From: NIOZ-UU13 sp035528395 | Lineage (GTDB): Bacteria; Planctomycetota; Phycisphaerae; Sedimentisphaerales; Anaerobacaceae | DNA: 64,000 bases | Direction: 5' to 3' | Assembly (NCBI GenBank): GCA_035528395.1 | Contig: DATKYR010000029.1 | Span: forward strand, 62,001-126,000 | In this document: positions 8,960 through 16,059 of the stretch, in pieces | Numbering within the stretch: position 1 is the first letter of the stretch | How the letters are laid out: the number at the start of each line of letters is the position of its first letter | Translations under genes and position numbers: made by a program | Notes under the pieces: model-generated | Seen by the model: only the letters and a program-made list of their open reading frames with translations | Told to the model about the DNA's origin: nothing | Databases searched by the model: none

Positions 8960-9073
8960 GTGAGAAGTGAGTGGTGAGTGGTGAGAAGTGAGTGGTGAGT
9001 GGTGAGTGGTGAGTATTTAGCTCATCAATTAACCAATTAACTACTCACCAATTAACTACTCACCAATTAACCA
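8960..9073. repeat. Bipartite short-word repeat (GTGAG array, then ATTAACC array)
   Basis: 8960-9014 is an imperfect run of GTGAGTG and GTGAGAA words. 9022-9073 is an imperfect run of CAATTAACYA words broken by CTCACC. CTCACC is the complement of GGTGAG, so the two halves can pair. It sits inside the transporter operon, between permease and ATPase. A second copy with the same order lies at 38133-38209. Confidence 0.85.
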
Positions 9074-9111
9074 ACTTGTATCAAATTTCGACATTTGTGT
9101 ATAGGCAGAAT

Positions 9112-10146
9112 ATGAGTAATAACGGAACATTGTTGTCGGTCAGGAATCTTTCGACGCACTTTTTTACTGAAGAAGGCGTGGTAAAGGCGGTGCAGGATGT
9201 GAGCTTTTCGATAAAGAGGGGTCGAACGTTTGGGCTTGTTGGTGAGAGCGGGTGCGGTAAGAGCGTAACAGCACTATCGATTATGCGATTGCTTCCGGCT
9301 CCACAGGGCAAAATCGTCGGCGGTGAAATTGTTTTCGAGGGACGGAACCTGCCGGCGCTGAGTGAAAAACAGATGCGGCAAATTCGCGGGGAGAAAATTG
9401 CTATGATTTTTCAGGAGCCGCAGACCAGTCTTAATCCGGTCTATACAGTGGGCAACCAGATTGCCGAGGCTATCAGGCTTCACCAGAAAAAAAGCCGTAA
9501 AGAGGCCTGGGCGGATGCGGTCGAGATGCTGCGGAAAGTGGGCATTGCGGACCAGGCCCGGCGGGCACATGAATATCCACATCAGATGTCCGTTGGTATG
9601 CAGCAGCGTGTTATGATAGCAATGGCGGCAAGCTGTGAGCCGGCGCTGCTCATAGCCGATGAGCCGACAACCGCTCTGGACGTAACGATTCAGGCGCAGA
9701 TACTTGATTTGTTAGATGATTTGCAAAAACAAAACGGTATGAGTATTTTGTTGATAACCCACGATTTGGGCATTGTGGCCGAGCGGGCCGAGGGCGTCGC
9801 GGTGATGTACGCATCGCGAATAGTGGAAGTGGCCGAGACGCCCAGACTCTTCACGGAGCCTTTACATCCTTATACCCGGGGGCTGTTAAAGTCTCTGCCG
9901 CGATTGGGTTTTTCAGATAAACGGCTGCGGACAATCTCAGGTAACGTTCCTGAGCCGTTGCATTTTCCGAGAGGGTGCAAATTTCATCCTCGCTGCCCGA
10001 CAGGTAAAACAGACAAGCGGTGCCGAACCATTGAGCCGGAATTGAGGGAAGTCCAGCCGGGACGGTGCGTTGCCTGCTGGTATGTAAACGGTTATGAAGA
10101 AAAAGTGAAAAACAAAAAACGAGATTCTTCGCTTCGCTCAGAATGA
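9112..10146 (+). CDS. Peptide ABC transporter ATPase, DppD/OppD type
   Basis: 344 residues from the ATG at 9112 (an in-frame TTG at 9076 lies inside the repeat). Walker A is GESGCGKS, the Q-loop is FQEPQTSLNPV, Walker B is LLIADEP and the switch is THD. The C-terminal oligopeptide-family extension includes the cysteine-rich CKFHPRCPTG...C loop (Fe-S or metal type, as in DppD/OppD). Oddities: the signature motif reads MSVGM instead of the usual LSGGM/Q, with the first glycine replaced by valine. The last ~9 residues (RDSSLRSE) are encoded by a dispersed repeat at 10121-10147. Confidence 0.93.
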   Translation: MSNNGTLLSVRNLSTHFFTEEGVVKAVQDVSFSIKRGRTFGLVGESGCGKSVTALSIMRLLPAPQGKIVGGEIVFEGRNLPALSEKQMRQIRGEKIAMIFQEPQTSLNPVYTVGNQIAEAIRLHQKKSRKEAWADAVEMLRKVGIADQARRAHEYPHQMSVGMQQRVMIAMAASCEPALLIADEPTTALDVTIQAQILDLLDDLQKQNGMSILLITHDLGIVAERAEGVAVMYASRIVEVAETPRLFTEPLHPYTRGLLKSLPRLGFSDKRLRTISGNVPEPLHFPRGCKFHPRCPTGKTDKRCRTIEPELREVQPGRCVACWYVNGYEEKVKNKKRDSSLRSE

Positions 10147-10147
10147 C
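10121..10147 (+). repeat. GAGATTCTTC...CAGAATGAC dispersed repeat inside a gene end
   Basis: This word begins GAGATTCTTCGCTTCGC and ends CAGAATGAC. It recurs, with variation and in both orientations, at 27958-27986 and 28004-28040. Here it supplies the last codons and the stop of the ATPase gene. Confidence 0.8.
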
Positions 10148-10158
10148 ATTATCAAGAT

Positions 10159-11163
10159 ATGGTAAGCACAAATGATTATCTGCTGAAGGTTGACGACCTA
10201 AAGACGTACTTTCCGATAAGGAAAGGACTGTTGCGTCGGACTGTTGGTTACGTCAAAGCGGTTGACGGGATAAGTTTCGGTATCGAAAAGGGGCAGACGT
10301 TAGGTCTCGTCGGGGAAAGCGGCTGCGGCAAGACAACCGTTGCCAGAAGTATAGTTCGATTGGTGCCGGCAACGGCGGGAAAGGTCGTTTTCGAACAAAG
10401 AGATATCCTGTCTGCTGAGGCGGTCGAATTGCGTCGTCTTCGAAAAGAGATTAGCCTTATTTTTCAGGACCCTTACAGCTCATTGAATCCGAGGATGACT
10501 ATTGGTAATATTGTTGGTGAGCCGTTGAAGGTTCAAAGGAAAATAACCAACAATGAACTGGCTGAGCGAGTTGCGGAGCTGCTCTCAAAGGTGGGCTTAT
10601 CACCTGATTATATGAACCGTTATCCACACGAATTTTCAGGCGGACAGCGGCAGCGAATCGGCATCGCCAGGGCCTTGACGCTGAGACCAAAATTGGTTAT
10701 CTGCGATGAGCCGGTCAGCGCCCTTGACGTCTCGATTCAATCGCAGATTTTGAATCTTCTCAAAGATTTGCAGGAAGAATTTGGCCTGACGTTCTTATTT
10801 ATCGCACATGATTTGACTGTGGTGGAGTTTTTCTGTGATGTTGTGGCGGTGATGTATATGGGCAGAATAGTGGAGCAGGCCACGGCAAAAGAGCTTTATC
10901 GAAACCCTCTGCATCCTTATACGTGTGGCCTTATCTCGGCTGTCCCGGCAGTTGAGCGGTCCGGGCGCAGCCGGAGAACCATATTGGGCGGGGAAGTGCC
11001 GAGCGTCTTGAATCGGTTCCCGCAAGGCGGGGTCCCACCATCCGGTTGCCCTTTTCACCCGAGGTGTCCTCGGAGCCAGAATGATTGTTTAGAGCAGATG
11101 CCGGCATTAAAAAGGGGAAAAAACACTTATGACGGGCATTTTGTTGCCTGCTGGAAATGCTAA
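10159..11163 (+). CDS. Peptide ABC transporter ATPase, DppF/OppF type
   Basis: 334 residues. Walker A GESGCGKT, Q-loop FQDPYSSLNPRM, intact signature FSGGQRQRIGIARAL, Walker B LVICDEP, and switch histidine in FIAHDL. The C-terminal cysteine-bearing tail (CPFHPRCPRSQNDC) is typical of the family. It is the last gene of the importer and would pair with the DppD-type subunit whose signature motif is degenerate. Confidence 0.94.
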   Translation: MVSTNDYLLKVDDLKTYFPIRKGLLRRTVGYVKAVDGISFGIEKGQTLGLVGESGCGKTTVARSIVRLVPATAGKVVFEQRDILSAEAVELRRLRKEISLIFQDPYSSLNPRMTIGNIVGEPLKVQRKITNNELAERVAELLSKVGLSPDYMNRYPHEFSGGQRQRIGIARALTLRPKLVICDEPVSALDVSIQSQILNLLKDLQEEFGLTFLFIAHDLTVVEFFCDVVAVMYMGRIVEQATAKELYRNPLHPYTCGLISAVPAVERSGRSRRTILGGEVPSVLNRFPQGGVPPSGCPFHPRCPRSQNDCLEQMPALKRGKNTYDGHFVACWKC

Positions 11164-11295
11164 AAAAATTTGATAATTGACAAATGTTTATTGATAAAAG
11201 TGTGAAAATAAGCAAAAATGAGTAAGCACTCGGACAGAGTTGTTAAATTTGGGATAACTTTTTAAAGTTTTGATTTTGAAGGAGCGTCGACAAGC

Positions 11296-11658
11296 ATGGA
11301 TGAAGAAGGCGGCGTAGAAATAACAAGTCAGGACAATGTTGTAGTAGTGGTTTTCAAATCTGTTTCGGTAAGTGATGTGGATAGAATTACTGCCGCTTCC
11401 AAGCAGATAAAGAAATTTATCGAAGAAAACCAACCCAACAGGCTGATATTTGACTTTGGGAGTGTAAAGTTTTTCTCTTCCCAGGTGTTGGGGCTGCTTC
11501 TGGACATCCGGACCAAGGTGAAAACGTACGGCGGCGAGGTAGTGATTAGTGCGATAAATCCACAATTGCACAGGGTTTTCAAGATAACCAATCTTGATAA
11601 GGTTTTCAGATTTTTCCCGGATAAAGAAAGTGGCATACAAGCAGTGAGTACGGATTGA
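11296..11658 (+). CDS. STAS-domain protein (anti-sigma factor antagonist type)
   Basis: 120 residues with an AAGGAG ribosome-binding site. The single STAS fold is visible as NVVVVVFKSVSVSDV, NRLIFDFGSVKFFSSQVLGLLL and GGEVVISAINPQLHRVFKITNL. In SpoIIAA/RsbV relatives the serine at the start of the central helix is phosphorylated; FFSSQ offers serines there but lacks the usual preceding aspartate. No kinase or phosphatase partner lies next to it, so its regulatory circuit is unknown. Confidence 0.85.
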   Translation: MDEEGGVEITSQDNVVVVVFKSVSVSDVDRITAASKQIKKFIEENQPNRLIFDFGSVKFFSSQVLGLLLDIRTKVKTYGGEVVISAINPQLHRVFKITNLDKVFRFFPDKESGIQAVSTD

Positions 11659-11754
11659 CTCCCACTTTTGTGGGTGTGAAATGCCGTTGTCCGTATCAAG
11701 TAAGGGCCAGGCCCGGCGAAAGCAGGCATACATTTAATCTGAGAGGCTGGTGTT

Positions 11755-12207
11755 ATGTATATTGCAACACAATTTTCGATTTTCATGGTCAACAAACCCG
11801 GGGTGTTAGCTCAGGTGCTCGGCGAATTTGCACGAGCTAAGATTAACATCATAGCAATGACAATGATGGATTCCGTGGAGCACGGGGTCATGCGAATAGT
11901 TTTTGCTTCGCCGATGAAGGCAAAAGAAGTGTTAGCAAAAATAAATATGCCCCATAACGAAACAGAGGTTATGTGTGTAACACTGACCAATAAGTCCGGT
12001 GCCTTGGCGGATGTTGCGGAAATACTGGCCAAGAGCCACATAAATATTTCGTACGCGTATTGCACTGCGGGCGCAAAAGGGGGCCGAACTACGGGTGTTT
12101 TAAAAGTCGCCGACGTGAAAAAAGCAATGAAAATCCTGCAGCAAAACCCTAAGAAGGACAGCAAATCACACCCAGTTGTCAGACGCTCACGGTCTTCAAG
12201 AAGATGA
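11755..12207 (+). CDS. Double ACT-domain protein
   Basis: 150 residues. Two ACT modules: residues ~5-65 (FSIFMVNKPGVLAQVLGEFARAKINIIAM) and ~72-135 (CVTLTNKSGALADVAEILAKSHINISYAYC). Both carry the Gly-x-Leu turn that binds amino acids in ACT regulators. No catalytic domain is attached. The C-terminal tail is basic (RRSRSSRR). Such free-standing proteins probably sense amino acids; the ligand and target are unknown. It is followed by tRNA-Asp on the same strand. Confidence 0.85.
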   Translation: MYIATQFSIFMVNKPGVLAQVLGEFARAKINIIAMTMMDSVEHGVMRIVFASPMKAKEVLAKINMPHNETEVMCVTLTNKSGALADVAEILAKSHINISYAYCTAGAKGGRTTGVLKVADVKKAMKILQQNPKKDSKSHPVVRRSRSSRR

Positions 12208-12280
12208 GAAGATAAGTGCACAATTTATAAGTGTCTTTGTCAAACTTTAGCTGGCGATGAGGTGTTTTGTATAAAAACAG

Positions 12281-12310
12281 TTGACGTAAAAGCCGGTATG
12301 CTGGTATATT
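12281..12310 (+). promoter_or_regulatory. Promoter of the tRNA-Asp gene
   Basis: TTGACG (12281-12286), 18-nt spacer, TATATT (12305-12310), 22 nt before the mature tRNA 5' end. The position and boxes fit a sigma70-type stable-RNA promoter. Confidence 0.6.
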
Positions 12311-12332
12311 GTATTTTTGTAGGTGAGATTAC

Positions 12333-12406
12333 GGGGCCGTAGCTCAACTGGATAGAGCATCGGACTGTCGATCCGAAGGTTGCGCGTTCGAGCCGCGTCG
12401 GCCTCG
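12333..12406 (+). tRNA. tRNA-Asp (anticodon GTC)
   Basis: 74 nt. The acceptor arms GGGGCCG and CGGCCTC pair with one G-U. The D arm is GCTC...GAGC. The anticodon arms TCGGA/TCCGA enclose loop CTGTCGA with anticodon GTC. The T arm contains TTCGAGC. The discriminator base is G, as expected for tRNA-Asp, and CCA is not encoded. Confidence 0.95.
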
Positions 12407-12420
12407 TTTGTTAATGTTAG

Positions 12421-12448
12421 GGCTGTCAAACACTTACGTTTGGCAGCC
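12421..12448 (+). terminator. Hairpin after tRNA-Asp
   Basis: GGCTGTCAAAC and GTTTGGCAGCC form an 11-bp stem with one G-T pair and a 6-nt loop, 15 nt after the tRNA. The following TTGTCC is a weak U-tract. Confidence 0.55.
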
Positions 12449-12485
12449 TTGTCCGCTTAAACCTTCTAATATCACTGCTGCAACA

Positions 12486-12716
12486 CTTAGAGCTTATCCG
12501 AATAACTGGTTCGTTATGAGGCCGAGCGAAAAGTCCGAGGCCAAGGCGGCAGGCCAAAAAGGCTCGCCAGGCGTGGTTTTCTCCACGTTGAGAACGTTTT
12601 TTCACCGACAACGCAGGCATCGATCTTTGCAGCCGGCCTCGAGTTTACCCCCGATGTTAGCTCACTTGCTTGTCTGTCGGGGGGCAATAGAGCGGGTTAT
12701 TGGGATAGGCTCTTAG
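12486..12716. repeat. MITE-like element with imperfect terminal inverted repeats
   Basis: AGAGCTTATCCGAATAAC (12489-12506) is the near-exact reverse complement of GTTATTGGGATAGGCTCT (12696-12713), differing at 2 of 18 positions. The ~230-bp interior has no convincing gene. It holds the first copy of the conserved-loop hairpin (12648-12683) and a CGTGG/CCACG hairpin. The right end coincides with the stop codon of the nitrilase gene. Confidence 0.55.
12648..12683 (+). repeat. Conserved-loop hairpin, copy 1
   Basis: Stem CCCCCGA/TCGGGGG around a 22-nt loop that begins TGTTAGCTCACTTGC, preceded by GAGTTTA. Copies 2 and 3 lie at 15299-15334 and 15741-15776 with the same loop length and compensatory stem changes. 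Confidence 0.7.
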
Positions 12717-13759
12717 AGTCTTGCCTTTCTTTGCCTTTCGTCAGCAGCTTGAATTAATTCTTCATGAGTCTGGAACTCAAATTCTTTCATCACATCGGCA
12801 ACCTTGACATCGGGTGAGCGGCTTTCAATAATGGTCCACTCTTCTTCATGAAAATTCTTGATACGTATTTTCCTTCCGTATTTAGCCTGGACCTCCTTAA
12901 ATCTTTGGCAGAACGGCCAGGTGTGCAGGAAAGCCTTCTCCAAATTTACCGGCGCGCAGACCCAATCGTTCCAGCGGCCTGTGCCGGCAATCTCCCGGCC
13001 TGAGATGTCACATATTTTGGAGGTGTCCTTTCGGGTGCTGGAGACGACAACATATTTATTCTGCCAGGCCTTGGTATTTACTACCGAACCGCCGCCAAAC
13101 GCCGAAGGCCAGAAGACCACTTCGGCGCCGGCTTTACGTAGATTTCGCCAGCCATCGTACCATTCGATATCAAAACATATCTGCGCACCTACGATGCCGA
13201 AATCGGTTTTGAATACCGGCGGCTGCACCGGCCCGGGCGTTATACTGTCATCTATCTCACCGATGGTCGGATGGATTTTACGATACTCGCCGAGCAGCTT
13301 GCCCTGATTGTCGATAAAGACCGCTGAGTTATAATAACGGCCATTCTCCTTTGTATAAATCGGGCAAACCACATAACAGCGGTTTTTCCGGGCGAACTCA
13401 GCGAAAGGCTGAGAAATCTCCCCTATCGGCACTTCCGCCACCTCTGAAAGCGGTGTTCGACCTGAAGAAAGATCGGCGAAAGGAAAAGCTTCAGGAAGGC
13501 AAATTATATCCGGCTGATAGGAAACCACCTCTTCCATTCGAGCAAGCATTTTTCTAATCATTTGTTCGTAATTCTCTGCTTCCATACGGTTTTGCGATAT
13601 GGTGGCTATCCACACCTCCCGCGGTAGTCGATTCTCTCGTGGTCTGGGTTTGAACCTTGGGTTTGCTGCTGATGCGTTTCGGGCACCGGCTAAAACGGCC
13701 AGCCCAAATCCGAGAGAGGTCTTCTGTAAAAAATTCCGGCGTGTTAATGTACATTTCAC
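12713..13759 (-). CDS. Tat-exported carbon-nitrogen hydrolase (nitrilase superfamily)
   Basis: 348 residues. The Tat signal is TRRNFLQKTSLGFGLAVLAG. The nitrilase catalytic triad is visible: Glu in IICLPEAF, Lys in EYRKIHPT and Cys in GAQICFDIEW. These enzymes hydrolyse amide or nitrile C-N bonds. The C-terminal ~70 residues extend beyond the core. Export through Tat suggests an extracytoplasmic substrate, which cannot be named. The gene stands alone in a repeat-rich area, and its stop codon lies in the inverted repeat of the element at 12486-12716. Confidence 0.9.
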   Translation of the reverse strand: MKCTLTRRNFLQKTSLGFGLAVLAGARNASAANPRFKPRPRENRLPREVWIATISQNRMEAENYEQMIRKMLARMEEVVSYQPDIICLPEAFPFADLSSGRTPLSEVAEVPIGEISQPFAEFARKNRCYVVCPIYTKENGRYYNSAVFIDNQGKLLGEYRKIHPTIGEIDDSITPGPVQPPVFKTDFGIVGAQICFDIEWYDGWRNLRKAGAEVVFWPSAFGGGSVVNTKAWQNKYVVVSSTRKDTSKICDISGREIAGTGRWNDWVCAPVNLEKAFLHTWPFCQRFKEVQAKYGRKIRIKNFHEEEWTIIESRSPDVKVADVMKEFEFQTHEELIQAADERQRKARL

Positions 13760-13894
13760 TTTTTTCCCCTTTCCATTAGATTTATTTTACAACTGCGAAT
13801 AAATTGAATAGAAGTTATCAATGTGCATTATAACCTTAATTGTGTTTGCAGACAATTAGATCTTATGTGCATATAAGGGGGTCATTCCTGCGCA

Positions 13895-14040
13895 GTTTTA
13901 TATAGCCCCCACCCCGCGAGGTGGGGGTTGCTTCTGTCCCTTTTTACCCACCCAGCGCGGTGGGGGTCATTTTTGTCCTTTTTTACCCACCCCGGGTGGC
14001 AGCCTCAAGCGCAGTACCCGCTTTCGCGGGCACAAGCTTG
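13895..14040. repeat. Tandem GC-hairpin array
   Basis: Successive hairpins CCCCCACC-CGCGA-GGTGGGGG, CCCACC...GGTGGGGG and CCCACCCCGGGTGG, separated by near-identical T-rich linkers (TGTCCCTTTTTA and TGTCCTTTTTTA). CCCGCTTTCGCGGG follows. The rest of 13760-14348 has no gene; 14115-14145 is a run of GGATTTA words. Confidence 0.7.
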
Positions 14041-14348
14041 GGGATGGTTTGCAAACGAATAATTCTTGCCGTTTATTTTGTTTTGAAAAATGGAATTTTT
14101 GATATTTGATATTGTTTAGGATTTAGGATTTAGAATTTAGGATTTTTCCGTTCTTTCCCCTTTCTTCCCTTGCCTCCCCCCTTCCTTTCTGTTATTTTAC
14201 GTCTCTAGCCTACCAGTAATTTCAACAATCAAAGCCCAATAAATAAAGGATTTTCCCCTTGCAAAAAAGATGTATCGTCTTTAGAGTATTGTTAAGCGAC
14301 TTGAGCAATGGCTTAGGCATTTCGGCGGTATAATGAAAGGGTTTCTTT

Positions 14349-14861
14349 ATGTCATGGTATAAAGTTACAATTTCTGCTCATCAACCGGACTTCTATCAAT
14401 TTGGTAAAATCCAAGATAAATTTCTCAAGATATTTATTATCCTTCGTGGCCCGAAGGATATGGCTCTTTTATCAAGCGGTTTTTCTCATTCTGACACTTT
14501 CAACTTTTATTTTACTCCAGCCTGTGATTCACATCCGGCCATGAAGTCTCTCTTAGATAGCTGTGGTGCTGTTCCTTGTGATGAGCCTACTCGTGATACA
14601 GAAAAAGAATTGGGATTGAGTGTAGGATATACAGAAAGATGGCGAGATTATATTTGGTCTCCAGATTATTATGTCGAAAAGAGAAAAATGGCAAAAGTAG
14701 AATGCCCGAAATGTGGGTCTGATTGCGAATATGACCCAGAAGATACCACAGTAGATGATTATGGTATAGCTCGGACAATATGTTCTAATTGTGGTCACCC
14801 TTTTGAATTTCAACCAGAGGAATCTGATGATGATAGGGAGCAGCAAACACATACCTTATAA
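14349..14861 (+). CDS. Hypothetical protein with C-terminal zinc ribbon
   Basis: 170 residues. Residues ~1-110 are a mixed domain (MSWYKVTISAHQPDFYQFG...) with no recognised family. Residues ~118-155 carry CPKCG and CSNCGHPF about 27 residues apart, a zinc-ribbon knuckle pair. The last 15 residues are acidic. Lower GC and different codon use from neighbouring operons suggest acquired DNA. The next gene follows after ~50 nt on the same strand. Function unknown. Confidence 0.7.
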   Translation: MSWYKVTISAHQPDFYQFGKIQDKFLKIFIILRGPKDMALLSSGFSHSDTFNFYFTPACDSHPAMKSLLDSCGAVPCDEPTRDTEKELGLSVGYTERWRDYIWSPDYYVEKRKMAKVECPKCGSDCEYDPEDTTVDDYGIARTICSNCGHPFEFQPEESDDDREQQTHTL

Positions 14862-14911
14862 GAATCACAACAATCAAAGATCTAAAAAATCCAAAATCGA
14901 AAGGAGATAAA

Positions 14912-15115
14912 ATGCACGAATTTATAGACGCCGCAAAAGCAACAAAGGTAACTGCAAAAGTTTTGGATGATATGGAGATGTGTGAAATGATAGATTTGGG
15001 TCGTGTTCATATCTTGAGAGTATGGCGTGGTTGGATTTACTATAGCTTTGAAGATTCTAAGGTCGTCTCAGCAGTCTTTGTACCTCAGACGAAGTCACAA
15101 CAGCTAGAGTCCTAA
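14912..15115 (+). CDS. Small hypothetical protein
   Basis: 67 residues. The strong AAAGGAGAT ribosome-binding site 5 nt before the ATG makes it a credible gene. The sequence (MHEFIDAAKATKVTAKVLDD...WRGWIYYSFED) suggests a small alpha/beta protein. It is probably co-transcribed with the zinc-ribbon gene. No family recognised. Confidence 0.6.
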   Translation: MHEFIDAAKATKVTAKVLDDMEMCEMIDLGRVHILRVWRGWIYYSFEDSKVVSAVFVPQTKSQQLES

Positions 15116-15298
15116 AAAATGGTTGTTCCCTGCTACTCGTATAATTTACCAGTGTGAATCGGCATAGCCAACATTCAAAAGAATCAAACAGCACAACTAA
15201 TCCCCCCTATATCCCACCACGAAAACCGCACGTAAACACAGTACAAATCGACGAACTCAGGCGAACCAAAAAAAGTGCTTTTTTGGCCCTGGAGTTTA

Positions 15299-15334
15299 TC
15301 CTCGATGTTAGCTTACTTGCTTTTCTGTCGTGGA
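15299..15334 (+). repeat. Conserved-loop hairpin, copy 2
   Basis: Stem TCCTCGA/TCGTGGA (one T-T mismatch) with a 22-nt loop nearly identical to copy 1, preceded by GAGTTTA and followed directly by six T's, which gives it terminator form. Just upstream is CCAAAAAA...TTTTTTGG, a second hairpin. Confidence 0.7.
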
Positions 15335-15344
15335 TTTTTTCGTT

Positions 15345-15545
15345 GGTTAAATTCGTGTAAATCCGTGCTAATCCTCGTCTAACAAGAACCGTTCTTAGCC
15401 AGCTTCTGAAAAAGGCCGTTTCGATGGCCTTGTGGACGAAAGCAAGTCTCTGTGGCGAAAGCTCGCTTTCAGAACAGAGCTTGCCGAGAACAACAAGCTG
15501 GCTAAAACATAATCCGTGTAATCAGTGAAATCCGTGGTTTAAAAT
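15345..15545. repeat. AATCCGTG-word flanks around the structured element
   Basis: Copies of TTCGTGTAAATCCGTGC (about 15352) and AATCCGTGTAATCAGTGAAA (about 15512) bracket the structured element. These words are dispersed-repeat-like and non-coding. Confidence 0.5.
15395..15505. ncRNA. Stem-closed structured element (possible ncRNA, more likely read on minus strand)
   Basis: TTAGCCAGCTT (15395-15405) and AAGCTGGCTAA (15495-15505) form a perfect 11-bp closing stem. Inside, read on the minus strand: a bulged CAAG-CTCTGT/ACAGAG-CTTG stem enclosing GAAAGC/GCTTTC, then AAGGCC/GGCCTT followed by TTTTT, a terminator-like hairpin. No open frame explains it. It could also be a mobile hairpin element. 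Expression is not shown by the sequence. Confidence 0.4.
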
Positions 15546-15740
15546 AGGTAAAAATTCCCCCAGTTTTCAATCAAAAACGCTGATACCTCAGAACAAAAAT
15601 CGAAATTTTTAAAAAATTTTTAACTTACTTTCCCACATTGAGTTACGAGAATTACGAATCCATATTCGGGGACTTTTTTCGCATCAAAAGTGCAGATAGC
15701 TCTAATTATAGAGGGAGTGTTTTTTTACTCCCTGAGTTTA

Positions 15741-15776
15741 CCCCCGGTGTGTGCTTACTTGCCTTTCTGCCGGGGG
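15741..15776 (+). repeat. Conserved-loop hairpin, copy 3
   Basis: Stem CCCCCGG/CCGGGGG, 22-nt loop ending GCCTTTCTG, preceded by GAGTTTA and followed by CTAC then TTTTTT. GGGAGT...ACTCCC upstream forms a second hairpin. The innermost stem pair is G-C here and A-T in copies 1 and 2. Confidence 0.7.
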
Positions 15777-15904
15777 CTACTTTTTTCGCCTCCGGCAAAA
15801 AGAAGCCAAATACTAAAATTGTCCTGAGCTAATTAGAATGGATTAGGATTTCGGATTTCAAACTACCAGATAACTCCTTATGCAACAGATACTTATCATT
15901 AATC

Positions 15905-16012
15905 ATCTGTATTCTGTCATCTGTCATCTGTCGTCTGTCAACTGTCGTCTGTCGTCTTTCGTCTGTCGTCTTTCGTCTGTCGTCTTTCGTCTGTTGTCTG
16001 TTGTCTGTCCTC
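15905..16012. repeat. TCTGTCG heptamer array
   Basis: About fifteen imperfect 7-nt units (TCTGTCG, TCTTTCG, TCTGTTG). A related array lies at 45531-45600. Open frames across it are repeat artefacts. Confidence 0.85.
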
Positions 16013-16059
16013 GGCACCTCTACAACTGTCGAGAATCCTCTACAAATCAACCCTTTTTA

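Noticed and set aside
8960..9073. CRISPR or replication-origin iterons
   Set aside because: Units are 7-9 nt, contiguous and degenerate; no DnaA gene, DnaA boxes or spacer structure.
15154..15360. 68-codon ORF in the repeat tract
   Set aside because: Its second half is translated hairpin copy 2 and flanking repeat words; no ribosome-binding site.
15638..15832. 64-codon ORF ending beyond hairpin copy 3
   Set aside because: Most of the frame is repeat DNA, with a peptide similar to that from copy 2 only because the repeat is shared.
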